Of a DNA stretch of 64,000 nucleotides, positions 1-13,500 are shown piece by piece. This DNA comes from Amyelois transitella (taxonomy: Eukaryota > Arthropoda > Insecta > Lepidoptera > Pyralidae): assembly GCF_032362555.1 (NCBI RefSeq), contig NC_083508.1:5609001-5673000 (forward strand), given 5' to 3'. Below the pieces are notes generated by a model. It was not told where the DNA came from, made no database searches, and was given only the letters and a program-made list of their open reading frames with translations. The stretch's first letter is position 1, and every line of letters begins with the position of its first letter. The translations under genes and the position numbers were made by a program.

Positions 1-681
1 CGCAGACGAATAACTCTCAAATCGATTCATTTTGTCGTCAAAACACGATGTAACGTAGGTATAACTACTAAGTTAATAAATAAGGTTGAATATCAGCAAA
101 CCGTATATAAATAGCGCAAGGGTGTATCCTTGCGCTACTCTTCCTTTACTATGAAACCTTTACCTGATCCTTTTAGGCCTCAAGGAAAAAAGGAATATTG
201 ACATAGAAGACAGTGCAGAACTTACTTTTAATATCAAAATACTTGTGTATTCCTCTCGCTACATTATGAAACATTTTTATGTTTACCAATAAATATGACC
301 CCATTTTCTGTTTGAATGATTGACTGGTAACAGTATCAGTTTTTACTATTATAAGCAAGAGTCAGGTGTGTCAAATATCAGTTAATTCCATATATACATA
401 GTTTATCGAATTAATTGAATTTTTATACCTAACAATCGAATCAAATCTAACTTCATCGACATCAAAAAATATGACTAGCGAATTTATAAGGACTTACACA
501 TACGAGTATTTTCATTGATAAATATTTTACGAGTATTATTTCCACCACTCAAAGTACTTTACTAAATATGCTTTCATCTTATTGACAGTGATGGAGTGAA
601 GAATGAAGTTTACAGAAAACCTATGTTTTAGGCAAGATAAGTTTTAAAACCGATGAGCTTGTATAAAGATATCTAATTAAT

Positions 682-770
682 ATGGATGAAGCAAAAGCAG
701 TATGCAGGGATCGTAACAAGTGGAGAGATGTAGTCTTTGCCTGCCCCTCCGGTATTCATAAGGGATATTC
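682..770 (+). mobile_element. RTE-type LINE 3-prime coding fragment
   Basis: The + strand reads MDEAKAVCRDRNKWRDVVFA followed by CPSG. This closely matches the C-terminal end of lepidopteran RTE endonuclease-reverse transcriptases (pattern NVDEAKxVCxDRxxWRxVVSAYPSG, from memory). The copy is truncated at its 5-prime side. Similar ends appear near 27083, 38155, 46056 and 59308, so this LINE family is well represented here. Confidence 0.65.
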
Positions 771-949
771 AATTAAACCATACAAACAAATCTACTTGTG
801 GTTAGGTTTTTCATATTGGAGACTTGGTTCATTAGAAGAAACATGATAAAAATGATACTAACAAGTTTGTTACGAGTGCAAAGCTAATTTTGCTACAATA
901 TGATTATTAATGACCGTGGAGTTTCCGACGCTTTAGTACAGAACCAGTA

Positions 950-1150
950 TCCTCCGTATCTTTCTCATGGATGTCGTAAAAGGTGACTTAGAGATAGACT
1001 TATAAACTTGGAATTCCCCTTGTAGGCGATAGGCTAGCAACCTATAACTATTTAAATCTTAAAACCATCATAAAGCCTGTTAGTCGTTTCGCGAAGGGTC
1101 TGTCTACCCCACAAGGGACATAGACGTGACTATATATACAGACCTGGATA
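950..1150 (+). repeat. S1 SINE-like repeat, diverged copy
   Basis: This is a sense-orientation copy of the S1 family (fullest copy at 34085-34350, opposite strand). Shared landmarks are the block atggatgtcgtaaaagg, then a cttataaacttgg block, then gtctgtctacccc, then the tail motif agacgtgac. It lacks the S1 head and is clearly diverged, so it is an old insertion. Confidence 0.7.
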
Positions 1151-3039
1151 TACCATATGTATGTATATGATTATTTCGAACTAGGAAATGAAAATGCACG
1201 CAAGTATCAAGTTCCTTGTAAGTGTATTGTATTATTTACTTGGAAAATAAGAGATCAAAAGAGAATTTTCAGTAGAAGGTAGGTTTTATTTTATCAGAAT
1301 CAGCAACTGATGTGTATAATTCAGAGAATTTTTATTATTAGTTCTACGGGAGGAAGTTTCTTTTGCCCATACAAAGAGACCCGACTAGGAAATAAAAATG
1401 TAAGTAGATACTTATGAATAACAATCTATTTATTTTTAACTATTTCTTATTGACTTAGTTGATTATTATATTTTCTTATTGAATATTATTTATATATAGG
1501 GATTATCGTACATTTTGACGAAGATATTCTTTTAATACTTACAAAAGAAGGAAACAAAATAAAGTGGAATTAAAAATAATTCAAGTCCCTTAATCAAAGT
1601 CTTCGAACATCAAGGTTGGAGGGCATTTCAACCCGACTTGGAAACAAAAAATCATCTCTTAGGAATTAAAAATATGGAATTAATTACAGCTTCAGCTTTA
1701 AATACAAATTCCCAAGTTTATATGAAGTTTAGTAGGAAAATTTTCTTCGATTATTGAAATAAAATTTCCTTTGAACAGTTTACTTAGTCATTAATTTTTA
1801 TTAACTTAAAATATTAAGAGCTTCTTTGTTTAAAAACGGAACTACCCTTAATTACTTACAAGAAAGTATCGCAAGTTAACTTGTTAGTTAGCATTTTAAT
1901 CTATTTAGACTAAATTACAGACTTTCATCTGGATAGCTGAGTGAATAGTTAAATTATTATTCTATGAACTAATAAATACATAAATATTCATTTAATGCTT
2001 ATTTTTCTTATTTTTTAATCGAACCCGAAATCGAAAAATTAATATGGGACTTTAATAAAAAAAAGTCATTTTCTACCAGGATCTGTAGGGGGTAATTACG
2101 AATCGTATTTTAATAGCCGCAGTGCAGACGGTAGAAGCTGATAATGAGCAAGATATTGTAAAGTATATTTTGATCTTAAACATGTACCTAGAAAGTGAAC
2201 GAAAATAAAATGGTTTTCTCAATACAGTGCTTGAAAGTAAACCAAACAATACCACTCTACCTCTGATCAAGTCAAAGATATCATCTATCAGTACATTATA
2301 CTAGTCGCTCGGTAATCACGGATCATTGTACTTACTCGTAACATGATTCAAAACGCCCGAGATAAAATAAAGGTATGTATGTTACTTGCACGTTTAATAT
2401 CTGTAACTATAATATTTATAAAAATATATTTCATCGTAAAATGTTACAATCAGTAACATATATCAGGACAAGAATGCTGTGTATTCACATCATCTAACCA
2501 TAGGTATACTCGTAACTCATATGTATAAGATCTATAAGGTAATAAGAAGAAGGTCAAACCTTAGCATAACTAAATAAAAGTTATTAATGCATTGAAATGC
2601 AAATAATTTATATTGGATCATTAGCAATAAATACAGGCATAGATCTATTCTATTTTCATGAGCTCGTGATAAAAATCGTATTTTCATAATGACGAACAAC
2701 AATTTTCCCCCCGCCGAGGTTTCATCATAATCGTAAAACACCTTAAACTCATTACAAGTTAAAATTACTCATAATGGAACATCTGATATAATTAAAACCA
2801 TCGCCGTAACTGTAAACGATTCATATTTCTCAGTTCATAAAACGTACTAAGCCAACACTCTTATTATTTTTAATATTGCATATATAAATTTATCTTAGAT
2901 GAAAATAATATTAAAAATCTCTAATATAATATATATACCTAATATCTTATATAATATATCATGTTATTATAAAATATTTTATACTCGAAAGATAAAACGT
3001 AGATAACGTTTTCTTTTTAACTCAGGTTATATTTTGTGT

Positions 3040-3240
3040 GCGTCTTTCTGTGGTACCAAAGCTTCTGAACATGACCAATTAAAGTTGAACAAAATTATGG
3101 AACATATAGATCATGTGATGTGGACGCCAAAGGGGCCAACTACTTTGCAATATGTACGGAAATTTGAGTAAATTTAATAACCTTAAACTTTGTTTTTCCA
3201 ATAACACACAAACGAAATTGCGGGCAACAGCTACTTTTCA
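3040..3240 (+). mobile_element. Retroposon 3-prime end with short conserved ORF end
   Basis: The + strand carries an open stretch ending HVMWTPKGPTTLQYVRKFE then TAA. A 3-prime tail follows that ends in ttgcgggcaacagct. An opposite-strand copy lies at 23205-23560 and ends HVMWKPKGPSILLYVRKFE with the same stop. The shared coding end plus tail suggests the 3-prime end of a non-LTR element or a SINE derived from one. I cannot name the parent family. Confidence 0.45.
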
Positions 3241-4091
3241 CATACTTAAATTGGATGTTAGTTCTTTCCGTTATTCTTTGTTATACGTGCTTCAGAAACA
3301 TCGATAAGTCAGTACATTTGTGTTGTAGTGTAGGTAACAAGGAATGACATTTTGAGAGGAACTTGTAGGTAAAATCCTACAGGGAAAAGGTGGAGGAGAT
3401 TGTACGTATTGAAAGAAATTGTTACCACTGTAAACATTTACGAAAACTATTGTCTGTGGACAAAATCTACGATATAAAATCATTTCATCGTTTGTTCAGA
3501 GATTAAATGATATTCAAAAGCAATATAAAGTTATATTTGTAGAAATCTTTAGTGTTTTCAACAGCAAAACTGTATAAGGTAAGCTTACTCAGTTCAAATT
3601 CCATAAGTAAATTATTAACGACCTACAAGTTCATTTACGCGAATGCCAATTAACAAAACAAGCAACATTTACAGTTCAATTTGTATTATCTATTAGATCA
3701 ATTTGTGGCAGAGTGTAGTAATTTATAATGCTGTGGTAGAACAGACAATACAAAGGGATTTGTGTGGTACTCGTTAAGATGTGTGTAGGCAACAATATTT
3801 AAGTACCAATGAGCCTCAGCAAATATTAGATGAAGCGAAATTATATAATGAGCGTTGTCAAGCTCTGCTGTAAAGGGACAGTAGGAGTAGATATAAGAAT
3901 GAGAATTTTATTGAACTACACCACAGATCACAGTGAAACATACCTGTTTACATGTCACGCCTTAACCTGTGTTTCTGATAACTGGAAAGCAGACCCCAAT
4001 CTCTGAAGCATTATTTTAAAATGTGCATTTTTTTAAACATGCAAAGATGAGAAAGAGTATTTTTGAGTTTTGTAAGCAAGAAGAATCTTAC

Positions 4092-5705
4092 CGAAAGAGT
4101 AATAGCATACGCCAAACAGATGCGGTGCGATCGCAGTCAACAGCCCGAAGAGAGCCTGGGGCAGCTCCGTGGCCAAAAACAAGCCAAGCAGCGCCACCAA
4201 CATGCGGGTAGTGCGGTCAGTGCGACCACCGCCGCCGCGCCTGCCGCCGCCGTGACCGTCTTCGTTCAGCCTTGTCTTCTCACCCTCGTAACAAAACAAA
4301 ATAAAAATTTTAGGTCTCAACTGGATTGAGTTCCGGTAGTGTTAAGGTATTTGAACAAAAAAGCTTCTGGTTTAAAAATTCTACTGCGGGCATGTACCAA
4401 CGTCTTGGACTTTTAAAACACGCAATCTCCTTCCTAATAATGATGAATTGAATTGGAATATGGAGGATAAATTTGAAGATTGATGATTCACTAAATTCTG
4501 ATTGTCACCCTTTGCAAGGGGCCTGGATCTTCTTCTGTTCTGGTCTACCATATCATTACCCAATAGATAACGCGATCCAACTAGTTGAATCATCGAGCCA
4601 AAATTCCGTATTCTAGCTTCCACATTTAACTGCAAACAATTTAAAAAAAACGTCTTTGTCATAGCAAATTCCTAAGTATTATCTACGTCACTTAAATCTT
4701 GTAGCGCAGTTAAACTTTCCTTTTAATGGGCGCCAGGAAATCCGCTCGGTGACATTCTTTTTTTAATTGCTGTTGTGGTCGCACTATATCTAGCTCTTTT
4801 GATGAAGGACAAGATAAACCAGAATTTTTATTTTATATGACATTTAAGTTAAGATCTTACTTCGTACATGCCATTTCTTTCAGTCAATTAAGATAAAATA
4901 ATTTTAGCATATTTACCTCGTGTGATGTTATCGCTGATTTTTTTAGCAACTTCTGTCTTCTTCTATCACTTGATTTCATTTTTAGAATTAATAAAACACT
5001 TAAAATCGATAACACTACACACGGAATTAGTTTTATAAACACACTGTATATCCAAAATATGGCAGTCAACAACTCCTCATTATCCGTCATTTGCAGCGCA
5101 TACGCCGGCTCCCGGTGGGATATGTTAGCTATTTCTGTGTCGTTCATAGTCATGTTATCACTTTTTTGGGGTAATACTGTTTCCCGAATGTTCATAGCAA
5201 AATATATAGGAAGACACAATATTGGACAAACTGCGTAGGCTACAGCTATAGCTATATTAGTATTCCTTTTGTTACACAATGTTCTATTCTTTTGTGGAAA
5301 CTTTATCGCAATGAATCTCCAGACGGCGAGAGTTATCGTCAACCATATAGAGATTGTATGAAAGGTTTGGCTGAATATAGAATGAAAGTAAACGAATACG
5401 GCCCATCCGTAGGTGTTTCGGTTGTGTTCTGATCCGATTTTAACGTAAATATGTAAAGCAAAGGGAATATAGTCGATCATTACTAAGAGGTCGGCAACGG
5501 CGAGACCGGTCAATATTGAATTGGTGGAGGAAGTCATTTCTTTTCGACTGAGGACGGCGATATTCACGGAATTGGCAGCAGATCCGAGTAAGCAGATGAT
5601 GAGTGATATGTAGCCGTGGAATTGAACGTAGACTTTTTGGAAATCCTGCCCGCCAGGCACGCAGTATGCGACATTCTTTGTAACGTCACTCGACATCTTG
5701 GACAA
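4092..5705 (-). CDS. Myosuppressin-receptor-like neuropeptide GPCR, partial (TM1-TM6)
   Basis: This is a rhodopsin-class receptor in the plasma membrane. Coding exon 1 spans 5705-4917 (263 residues) and ends at a CACGAG|GTAAAT donor. Coding exon 2 spans 4284-4092 and ends TTCG|GTAAGA. The join keeps frame through the third intracellular loop. Exon 1 carries TM1 (about 30-52), TM2 with the NSILTGLAVADLLVM core, TM3, TM4, an extracellular loop with Asn-X-Ser/Thr sites, and TM5. Exon 2 carries a Gly/Arg-rich loop, then RTDRTTRMLVALLGLFLATE and ELPQ in TM6. That RTDRTTRML...EFPQ-type motif is a hallmark of insect myosuppressin (DmsR) receptors. TM7 and the tail are missing and must lie left of base 1. 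A CAG acceptor at 5768 shows a 5-prime UTR piece (5706-5767) spliced to an upstream non-coding exon. Exon 2 is strikingly GC-rich. An FMRFamide- or sex-peptide-receptor-type relative is the main alternative. Confidence 0.85.
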
Positions 5706-5767
5706 TATAATCTCTACTTATTTTTCATCAGTCTCCACTTGTTTTCATGGTCTTTTCTCTTTGGAAT

Positions 5768-6712
5768 CTGAAATGATTGAAAACAAAAATTAGTGGAAAC
5801 TAATATTACAATTGGTATGTTATTCTATTGTATATTCTACATTAGATGTAGGCTTTGTTTATCAAATGAGAGAGGTTTTTATGGTAAATGATTATCTCTC
5901 ATGCTGATTACTATTACAATGGTGGAATTTGAAACATGCAGTTGCAATTCTATCAGCACGCTCGCAGAAGAACTTGAAAATTTAGATTCACGTAGGATGT
6001 CCAGTGTATTTCTAATTTCTAGAATCATCCACTTTGAGATGACTGAATCAAGAAAAAATCTCAAACACTATAGTTATATTTAGTTCGTTAAACATACAGA
6101 CCAACAAAATAAAACATGGAAGACTTTTTTAATTAAGAAGGTCAAACTAAGACCCGGTAAGCCTAAGCTCGTACTGCCACTGCCTGCGTAAAAGATCTGA
6201 GTAAAAAAGTAAGCAAATTCCGTCCCTTTGAAGTGAATGCAACTGAAAATTTAACTAGTTTCTGGACTATGCCCCAGAATAAATAGATTGGCTATTCAGG
6301 ACATTTGCAGTCAAAGTTTGTTAGTGAATCCTGAATTGCTTTACTACAACCTGAATATAATTCATTCAATCTGTTGATTTGATTGTCCTCTAAATGTCCA
6401 CTTACTCGCACTATTCTCATCACGGGATGAGAAATCATATGACACGTTATATGAACATGTACAGGAATCATGACAATAAAGAATAATATTAAAGATAATA
6501 TAATAGAAAAGATATCATTTTTAATGCACTCCACCTTTTCCTGTACTTTTTCTTGTATGAAAACATACCAATGCTTTTGATAACTTTAATAGAACCAAAT
6601 ACTTAATTTATTTTAAGTGAAATAGGATTTATAGATTATATATATATTTTATATTATTATATTATATTAATAAAATACTTTATAGAGAACAAGAATCTTC
6701 AACTTATTTATA
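5768..6712. other. 5-prime intron or intergenic, no gene seen
   Basis: AT-rich sequence upstream of the receptor coding region, on its 5-prime side. It starts as an intron, given the acceptor at 5768. Short open frames on both strands show no family resemblance. An AT-only run lies at about 6635-6680, directly before the fold-back repeat. Confidence 0.5.
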
Positions 6713-7428
6713 ACTAGCTGTGCCCGCGACTCCGTCCGCGTGGAATAGTTATTTTGGGCATCATTGCAGCCCTAAAGGGTGAATAATTTTCGCCGTGTTT
6801 TTTTTCACATTTTCTATTATTTCTTCGCTCCTTACAGTTGCAGCGTGATGTTATATAGCCTAAAGCCTTCCTCGATAATTGGTCTATTCAACACAAAAAG
6901 AATATTTCAATTCGAACCAGCACTTCCTGAGATTAGCGCGTTCAAACAAACAAACTCTTCAGCTTTATAATATTAAGATTTTGACTACAGTTTTGTCTAT
7001 CAGTCTATGTATTATAATTATTAATAGCTTTTTATATCGATTTAAAAATTAAAAATGACGAAGTTCCATACAAACTTGCACCCCCTATTTCATCCCTTGG
7101 GATAGAATTTCAGGATAAAAAAGTAGCCTATATTCTAATCCAGGTTACTAACTATATCTGTGCCGAATTTCGTTCCGATCCGTTTCTTTTTTTCCGATTT
7201 TGTTTGAACGCGTTAATCTCAGGAACTACTGGTTCGAATTGAAAAAAATATTTTTGCATTGAATAGACCATTTATCGAGGAAGGCTTTAGGCTATATGAC
7301 ATCACGCTGCAACTATAAGGAGCGAAGAAATAATGGGAAATGTGAAGAAAAACGGGGAAAATTATTCACCCTTGAATGATGCCCAAAATAACTATTCCAC
7401 GCGGAACGTAGTCGCGGGCACAGCTAGT
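6713..7428. repeat. Large fold-back made of two opposed retroposon-tail copies
   Basis: The left arm (6713-6975) begins actagctgtgcccgcgac and ends with a ctttataatatta-type tail. The right arm (about 7192-7428) is its reverse complement and ends gtcgcgggcacagctagt. The arms share long blocks, including the caattcgaaccag and cctaaagccttcctcgata regions. The centre (about 7050-7190) is a different repeat that recurs at 47395-47520. Related copies lie at 35105-35348 (-), 43205-43365 (+) and 47245-47340 (+). Confidence 0.75.
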
Positions 7429-7580
7429 ACATACATATAATATCGTCTATATCCCTTGCGGGGTAGACATAGCCAACAGTATAAAAAGACTGAAAGGCCA
7501 CATTCAGCTGTTTGGCTTAATGATGGAATTGAGATTCAAATAGTGACAGGTCGTTAACCTGTCGCCTAAAAGAAGAAACC
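7429..7580 (-). repeat. S1 SINE-like repeat, head-less copy
   Basis: The copy begins at a catacata run, directly abutting the fold-back, then reads cccttgcggggtagacatag and the ttcagctgtttggcttaatga block. It stops after gcctaaaagaagaa, so on its sense (minus) strand it is truncated at the head side, as expected of incomplete reverse transcription. Confidence 0.75.
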
Positions 7581-7599
7581 GAAGACCCTAAAAAGACCC

Positions 7600-10500
7600 C
7601 TTATATTTTTTTTTCTTAAATATCTTCAATGTACAGACAAAGTTCAGTTACAGTTTTATTATATGTTTGGATAATCATCTAATTTTAAAAAATTCTATCG
7701 CTATGCAACCAAAGCTGGTTTAAGGTTTTCGTAAACATATCTTTAAAAAGCAGATATTTCTACAAACTAGCTTTTTTAATTAAATTCTGATAATATTCAT
7801 AGCTTTATAGATTAACATACGTAATTTTAACAAGCTACATCATCAAAAAAGTTCTTAACTAACTAGGGAAAATAATATGACCGTAAGAAAAATAAAAAGA
7901 AATTAAAAATGATATACTTATCCCAAAGAACTGTATTTTATTTAAGTATTGATGCAAAAATGCCTCGAATGGGAATGTATTGGGATCCATGATTCTAAAT
8001 TGGGTGAGTTAAGTTTTTACATTAAGCGACTCCCATCTGGCTGATCTGAGGTTGCAGAACCTTTGCAAGAGAACCGAACCCATTTTGCATCGAACATGGT
8101 TACACATCCAGTTGCCTGAATATGCAGGTTTTCTCACGATGTTTTTCCTTGCCGTAAAATCCATTAGTCACTATTTAAACTAATGTAAAATTCGAAAATA
8201 GTTATTGATACATGGCCGAGGTGATATTTGAACCTGTGTCTTTTATGCGGATCATTTTAATCGGCATCGGCGTCGGCATCGGCGGGCATCTTACCGATTT
8301 GACAACCGACCTTCTCCTTCAATCCTTCAATCACTGATATTTAACATTGTGTTTATAGGGATGCTTTAAACTTTCAAGGCTTTTGGATAATCGGAAACTT
8401 GGCAAGCAAATCTCCCTCAGGGACCTCTCATTAAGCAAGATTATGTAAGGCAAAACACAATATATGCCCAACTTAACCTAAAACTTATTTCACTAAGAAT
8501 CCTAATTGAGAAAGCTTTTCTCGTAGATTATATACTTACTAGCTGTTCCCCGATTTCTTATCTGTGCGGGAAGAAAAACAGCCAGCACGCATTATTGCTT
8601 CTTCGCTTCCAGAAAAAAACAAACTACTTCACTGAGAAATAAGAGAGACAATGGACTGAAAACTGAACTGAATCTTGAACTTGAGGTCAAACACACTTCA
8701 AATTCTGTATTATCTGCCGTAGACCCCGTACTCCAAAACTTAGACCCTATGCTATATACACGCTAGGGTAAGAGCGAATCACAAGAGAGAAATATAAATA
8801 ATGAGGCAATCAGATTTCTATAGATACGAATGCGGTATTTCCATATAAATAGATCCTAATTGCTACTTCATTATGACAAATCTTTTAACACGCAATCGCG
8901 TTGTAGTAATTAAGTCTGCCTTTATATGATTGAGAATAGAAAAGTAACATTAAAGTTTAACGTTCTGAATGCTAAATAAACATCTTCTTGGCTCAAAAGA
9001 CTCATACACCAAATATAGCGCGAAGCTCCCCAATAATACTATGAATATTTGTAAATATGTTAATCTTTCACTTGTAATTTTAACTTCTCTTTGTGTGTTT
9101 AACGTAATTGGTGACTAAAGAAAAAAGCAAATGACAATCTTCTGAGTGTACTTTACTAAAATCTAAACAAATCCCTACGCCATATGCATAATATTACAAC
9201 AAAGCAAATAAAAAAAAATCACTGGTTTGAATATTGTTTTACATTTTAAAACTTCTCTACGACGATGTACTTTATGAAATACAAATAAATAAATACCCTT
9301 TACATCCTAGGACAGGTGCTGGCCTGTTTTTCAAGTTTTAAAGGTCAGACGACATTTACTCTGTATACTAAATTCCAATGACCTCATCAAATTATCTAGG
9401 TTAGGCTAGAATCCAGGTTTTCCAGTGTTAAAGCCAAAAATGCAACTGGAAATTGAAACCGATTTAAACTATCGAATCTTACAAATACCTAAGGATCTTA
9501 CGGTGAACTGATATTTCCAAATGCAATAGTTCAAGCTGATATAACACGACAAAAATTGAGTTCTATTTGTGTCACACCAGGCAATTCTAGCTGATCTAGT
9601 CGAGCTTGAATCGAATGTGACATTGTGAGATTAAGATTATTGCATCGAACATCAGATACGTAGTAAAGAGAGAGGTTTCAAATCGATGGAGTAAAAATTT
9701 TTTTTGTATGTTATTTTTTTGTATCTAAAACACATGTTTTAGAGAACAAATCACAAGTTTATTAATAGTGCTAGATGTTGTTACAATTAAATTTCATATT
9801 TGGGCAATTTTCATTTTTTTAAATGAGCTGTATATTATTGATTATTTTTTTGAAGATATACTCAGTGATGTTGTTTCTCGAAACATAGGTAAGATAAAAA
9901 TATGACAATATAATAAAGGAGGTATACAAATACATCATCTGTGTGTTTTTTTTTCCATGTCGGTCATAGCAAAATCTCGCATACTCATTCGTCCTATACG
10001 CAAAATCCACGATACCTATGAAAATATAACATATCTATTCAGATTTGTGTTTAGAAAATATGTAAGTAGGTAGATACTTATCGTGCTATAGATATAGATA
10101 CTACGTTGTAATGTGACGAATTAAGTGCAAATATACAAAGCATTTTAGTATAGAATTATGGTTTTCACAGACTATCTTCTTCATTCCGAATTTCAAATAA
10201 AAGTTAAACCGTGCGTGTAATTGCTTCCGCTCTCAAAGATATTTTGAAGTGCATAGTTGTAAACAACAGTACGATAGTAAAATATTTGAAATTCCGATAC
10301 AAATGTACAATTCGCATAGAATTCTTGTTAAAAGTAGTATTTTATATAGCAGTAAATAAAAATGCAATTGGAATTATTATAAAAATTAAAAGTTTATAAA
10401 GCAGTTAAATATTGCTTATACTATTATTAGTTACATCAAGGTGATATCACTTGGGTGATCAAAGTGGAATAAACCATTTAAATATAGTGCCTGTCTGTCT

Positions 10501-13500
10501 ATGATATCGATTGACCCTCTTCTTTATATGTTTGTAAAGTACTTAATTTTGTTCTTCCAGGTACTTCGAAGATAATCCAATGATAAAATTAATTGTATAA
10601 TATTTAATCATTCCATGTACATTTTTAATGTTGCTCGGTCCAAATTAGGTTTTTGGCTTCAAAAGGGTTTAACTAACAAAAGTCGCATTAGCGGAGACTC
10701 GAACCACGAAACGAGCATTCACCACGAATGGAAGAACAGGCAATGTGTTGCGCATACGATAGCAATCTGATCTAGGTCACAATCACTCGAACTAAAGACC
10801 TTAAATGTATTCCGAACACGTTTGCAGCTAACTACATTCAGACACATTGAACTGGTCTTACGGCACCACACAGCACGATTCGTATTGTTTATAGATATTT
10901 TCAAACTATTTATTATTAGTACGCCGTTAAACAGGCCAAACATTATGACACGCAATATTTTTTTACTTAAGTAACATATTTATTAAGATTTATGTACATA
11001 ATAATATGTTATCCACTTATCCTTAATTTTTCCAAAGGCTACAAAAGAAATATGGAGAAGATGTGCCGTGTTGGAAACCATAACACAACCTGGCAATATA
11101 CTAGGCCTCCAAAAGATTTGTGCCGAAAAGCAAAACTTCAAATATTTAAAAGGTTCAAATCAGTTATATTTTCAATTATTATTTCAATGTTTCCAGGTAA
11201 AATCTCGTGGAATTGGAGGGCTCAGTAAATTGTACAAATAAGGAAAACAAACTCCACGACTGGAAAATACATTTCTGTTGAAATTTTTAATATTTTATGA
11301 AGTAAAATAGAACTTTTTATTTTATTACAGAACTACCTCTAGACATATACATATTTATATATACTTATTTTTAGCACTTATAGTTTGTAAAGAGATAGAA
11401 CAACAAAAAGAAAGAAGAAGAATTATGTATGTGAATAGAGTTTATTTTATATTTTACATGTTTTTTTTCAAATGTACTGTTAAAACACTTAGATTTCATT
11501 TTGTCGTTCGAATTTTCTCGTTCAATGTTCTTTTAACTAAACCACTGATAAATTACAAGCGCGCGCTTGCAACGCTGTTTGCAAATGCTGGCGTAATTAC
11601 AGGCACTTATCAATGAGCAATCTCAATAACCAATAAAAAGTTAACAATTAAATAATTGAAGGTGTTTCCTTATTTTAAATTTTGGCCTCGTAATTCTTGT
11701 CAGCATTTGTATATATCATTATAGGTAAATAAGTTACATTTTTATTATAAATAGAAATCTAAATCAAAATGAACTCAAATTAAAACTAAAGTTAAAACTA
11801 CTTATAAAAAAGAAAGAAAAATAGATGATTACAAACTAAAATTTAATTTACAAACTGTACAGTCCCTGCATAGCATCAACTTGCGGGAGTGTGCCCAGAA
11901 GGCTAGGTAAGTAAGGCTAGGTAATATAACTAACTGTAAGTTATATTACACTAATGTATAGTAGCAAGATTTTTGACAATGTTTTGACATGTTTTATACG
12001 TAAGCGTCTGTACTTGTTCTTTCATGCATGTATGTATGTCGTACGTCATGAAATATTTTATGTTATAGTAACGAGCTAACAATAGCAAACTTCTTGCATA
12101 ATTCATCTTCCATCAAGGTCATAAATCTAGTCACAGCCAACTTTAAAAATATGACAACCGATATATATTTGATTAGATTTTTACCCTGGGTTTCGATTTG
12201 GATAAAAATTGCCATGAAATGTAGCCTGATTTCTCTTGGTGGATTCTTAGTTCTATCCTAAAGGTCTAACGAGTTTTTCGGTTTAGTTGTTACAAATCAA
12301 ACTACAAATTTCTCTATATCTTTTGTATACTTACTGAAATTTGATAGTTTAATATGTAGCCTCACAACTCTTAGGTCGTGGTTAAAAATACACTGGGCCC
12401 TTCCAAATAGGTTACATGAGACGTAGTGAATATCTAAAATATAATAAATATTTCCTATTGTATGAAGCTTAGGAAATTAAAATATATTCACACTCTTCTA
12501 AATGTCTATATAGTAGGTATAGTTTATGTACATTGCGTAGATTACCTATTGGTTTGATCTGTCTACCCTGCAAGAGATATAGACGTGACACATTAAAGTG
12601 ATCTGCGCATAAATACATAAGAGATACATATGTATTTACAGGCGATAACAATTTAGGACCCCCCTTATCAAATCATAACCATGTTTTGTATGCATTTGTT
12701 TCACTTTAATCCACAACTTTCCTGGTATCTTTATCGATTCTTTTTTGCATTCTTGACCGACGCAGTAACGATAATTACCATATTTTTCATGTAAAATATT
12801 AGAAATCATAATTTTATCTTCAAACTTTGAAAGAATATCCAGGTTTACCTATATGTATTGTCAAATGTTTGTTTTATTTGCAGAGCACAGATAACAAATA
12901 GTCTTACCTCGTATATGGTGGACAGCGATTGCGGTCGTTCTTTTATTTTTTACAATAATAAAAAAAATTGATTTTAAAGGTATTTAAAAAATGTAATAAT
13001 AATAAATTTTACTATTATGGACCAACCTTAAAAAAAACAGCAACTAGCTTTTTTTACACTAATTCAGTAGAAACTAAGGTTTGACGTCAGAAAATGTCCT
13101 AGCCTACTTTTTTTTAAGAAAATTGATTCTTTTCAAAGGAATCTGAGTGGTTTTTATCTTGATTAATGCTTGTTAGAAGCTAACTTCTAACTTGGGCCTA
13201 AGCCCAAGTGCTAGTTATTTTTCAAGTTCAGCACGTTCTTTGCTTACCTTTGTAATCATGTCGTGGCACATTATAATTCGAGCCGACGACCCATTCGCCG
13301 CTTACATAATAATTTTGAATAAATAGAGGAGGGTCAAAGCTCAAAGCCTGCTCAAATTATTACTTCCCAAACAAAAACAAGTCTGATTTTATGAAGTTAC
13401 GTAATTTGCCTACCAACAGATACACGTAAGTGACCAAAAGTAGGAAAAGTGGAGAACAAATGTATGGCCCCTTTTAGCCTAGCCAGGTAGAAGGGGCAGG

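Larger units (their letters stand above)
1..4091. other. Left-edge region without recognised exons
   Basis: This stretch is AT-rich and repeat-bearing. It probably lies in the intron that follows the second receptor exon at 4092, because the receptor still needs a TM7 exon to the left. I searched the minus strand for a TM7-like exon and did not find one. It contains an RTE LINE fragment near 682, an S1 copy near 950-1150 and a retroposon fragment at 3040-3240. Runs of AT-only sequence occur near 2870-2990. No other supported gene is seen. Confidence 0.5.

Noticed and set aside
4381-4662. Minus-strand 93-codon frame in the receptor intron
   Set aside because: Lies between receptor exons, does not resemble any receptor part, and the two exons join in frame without it.
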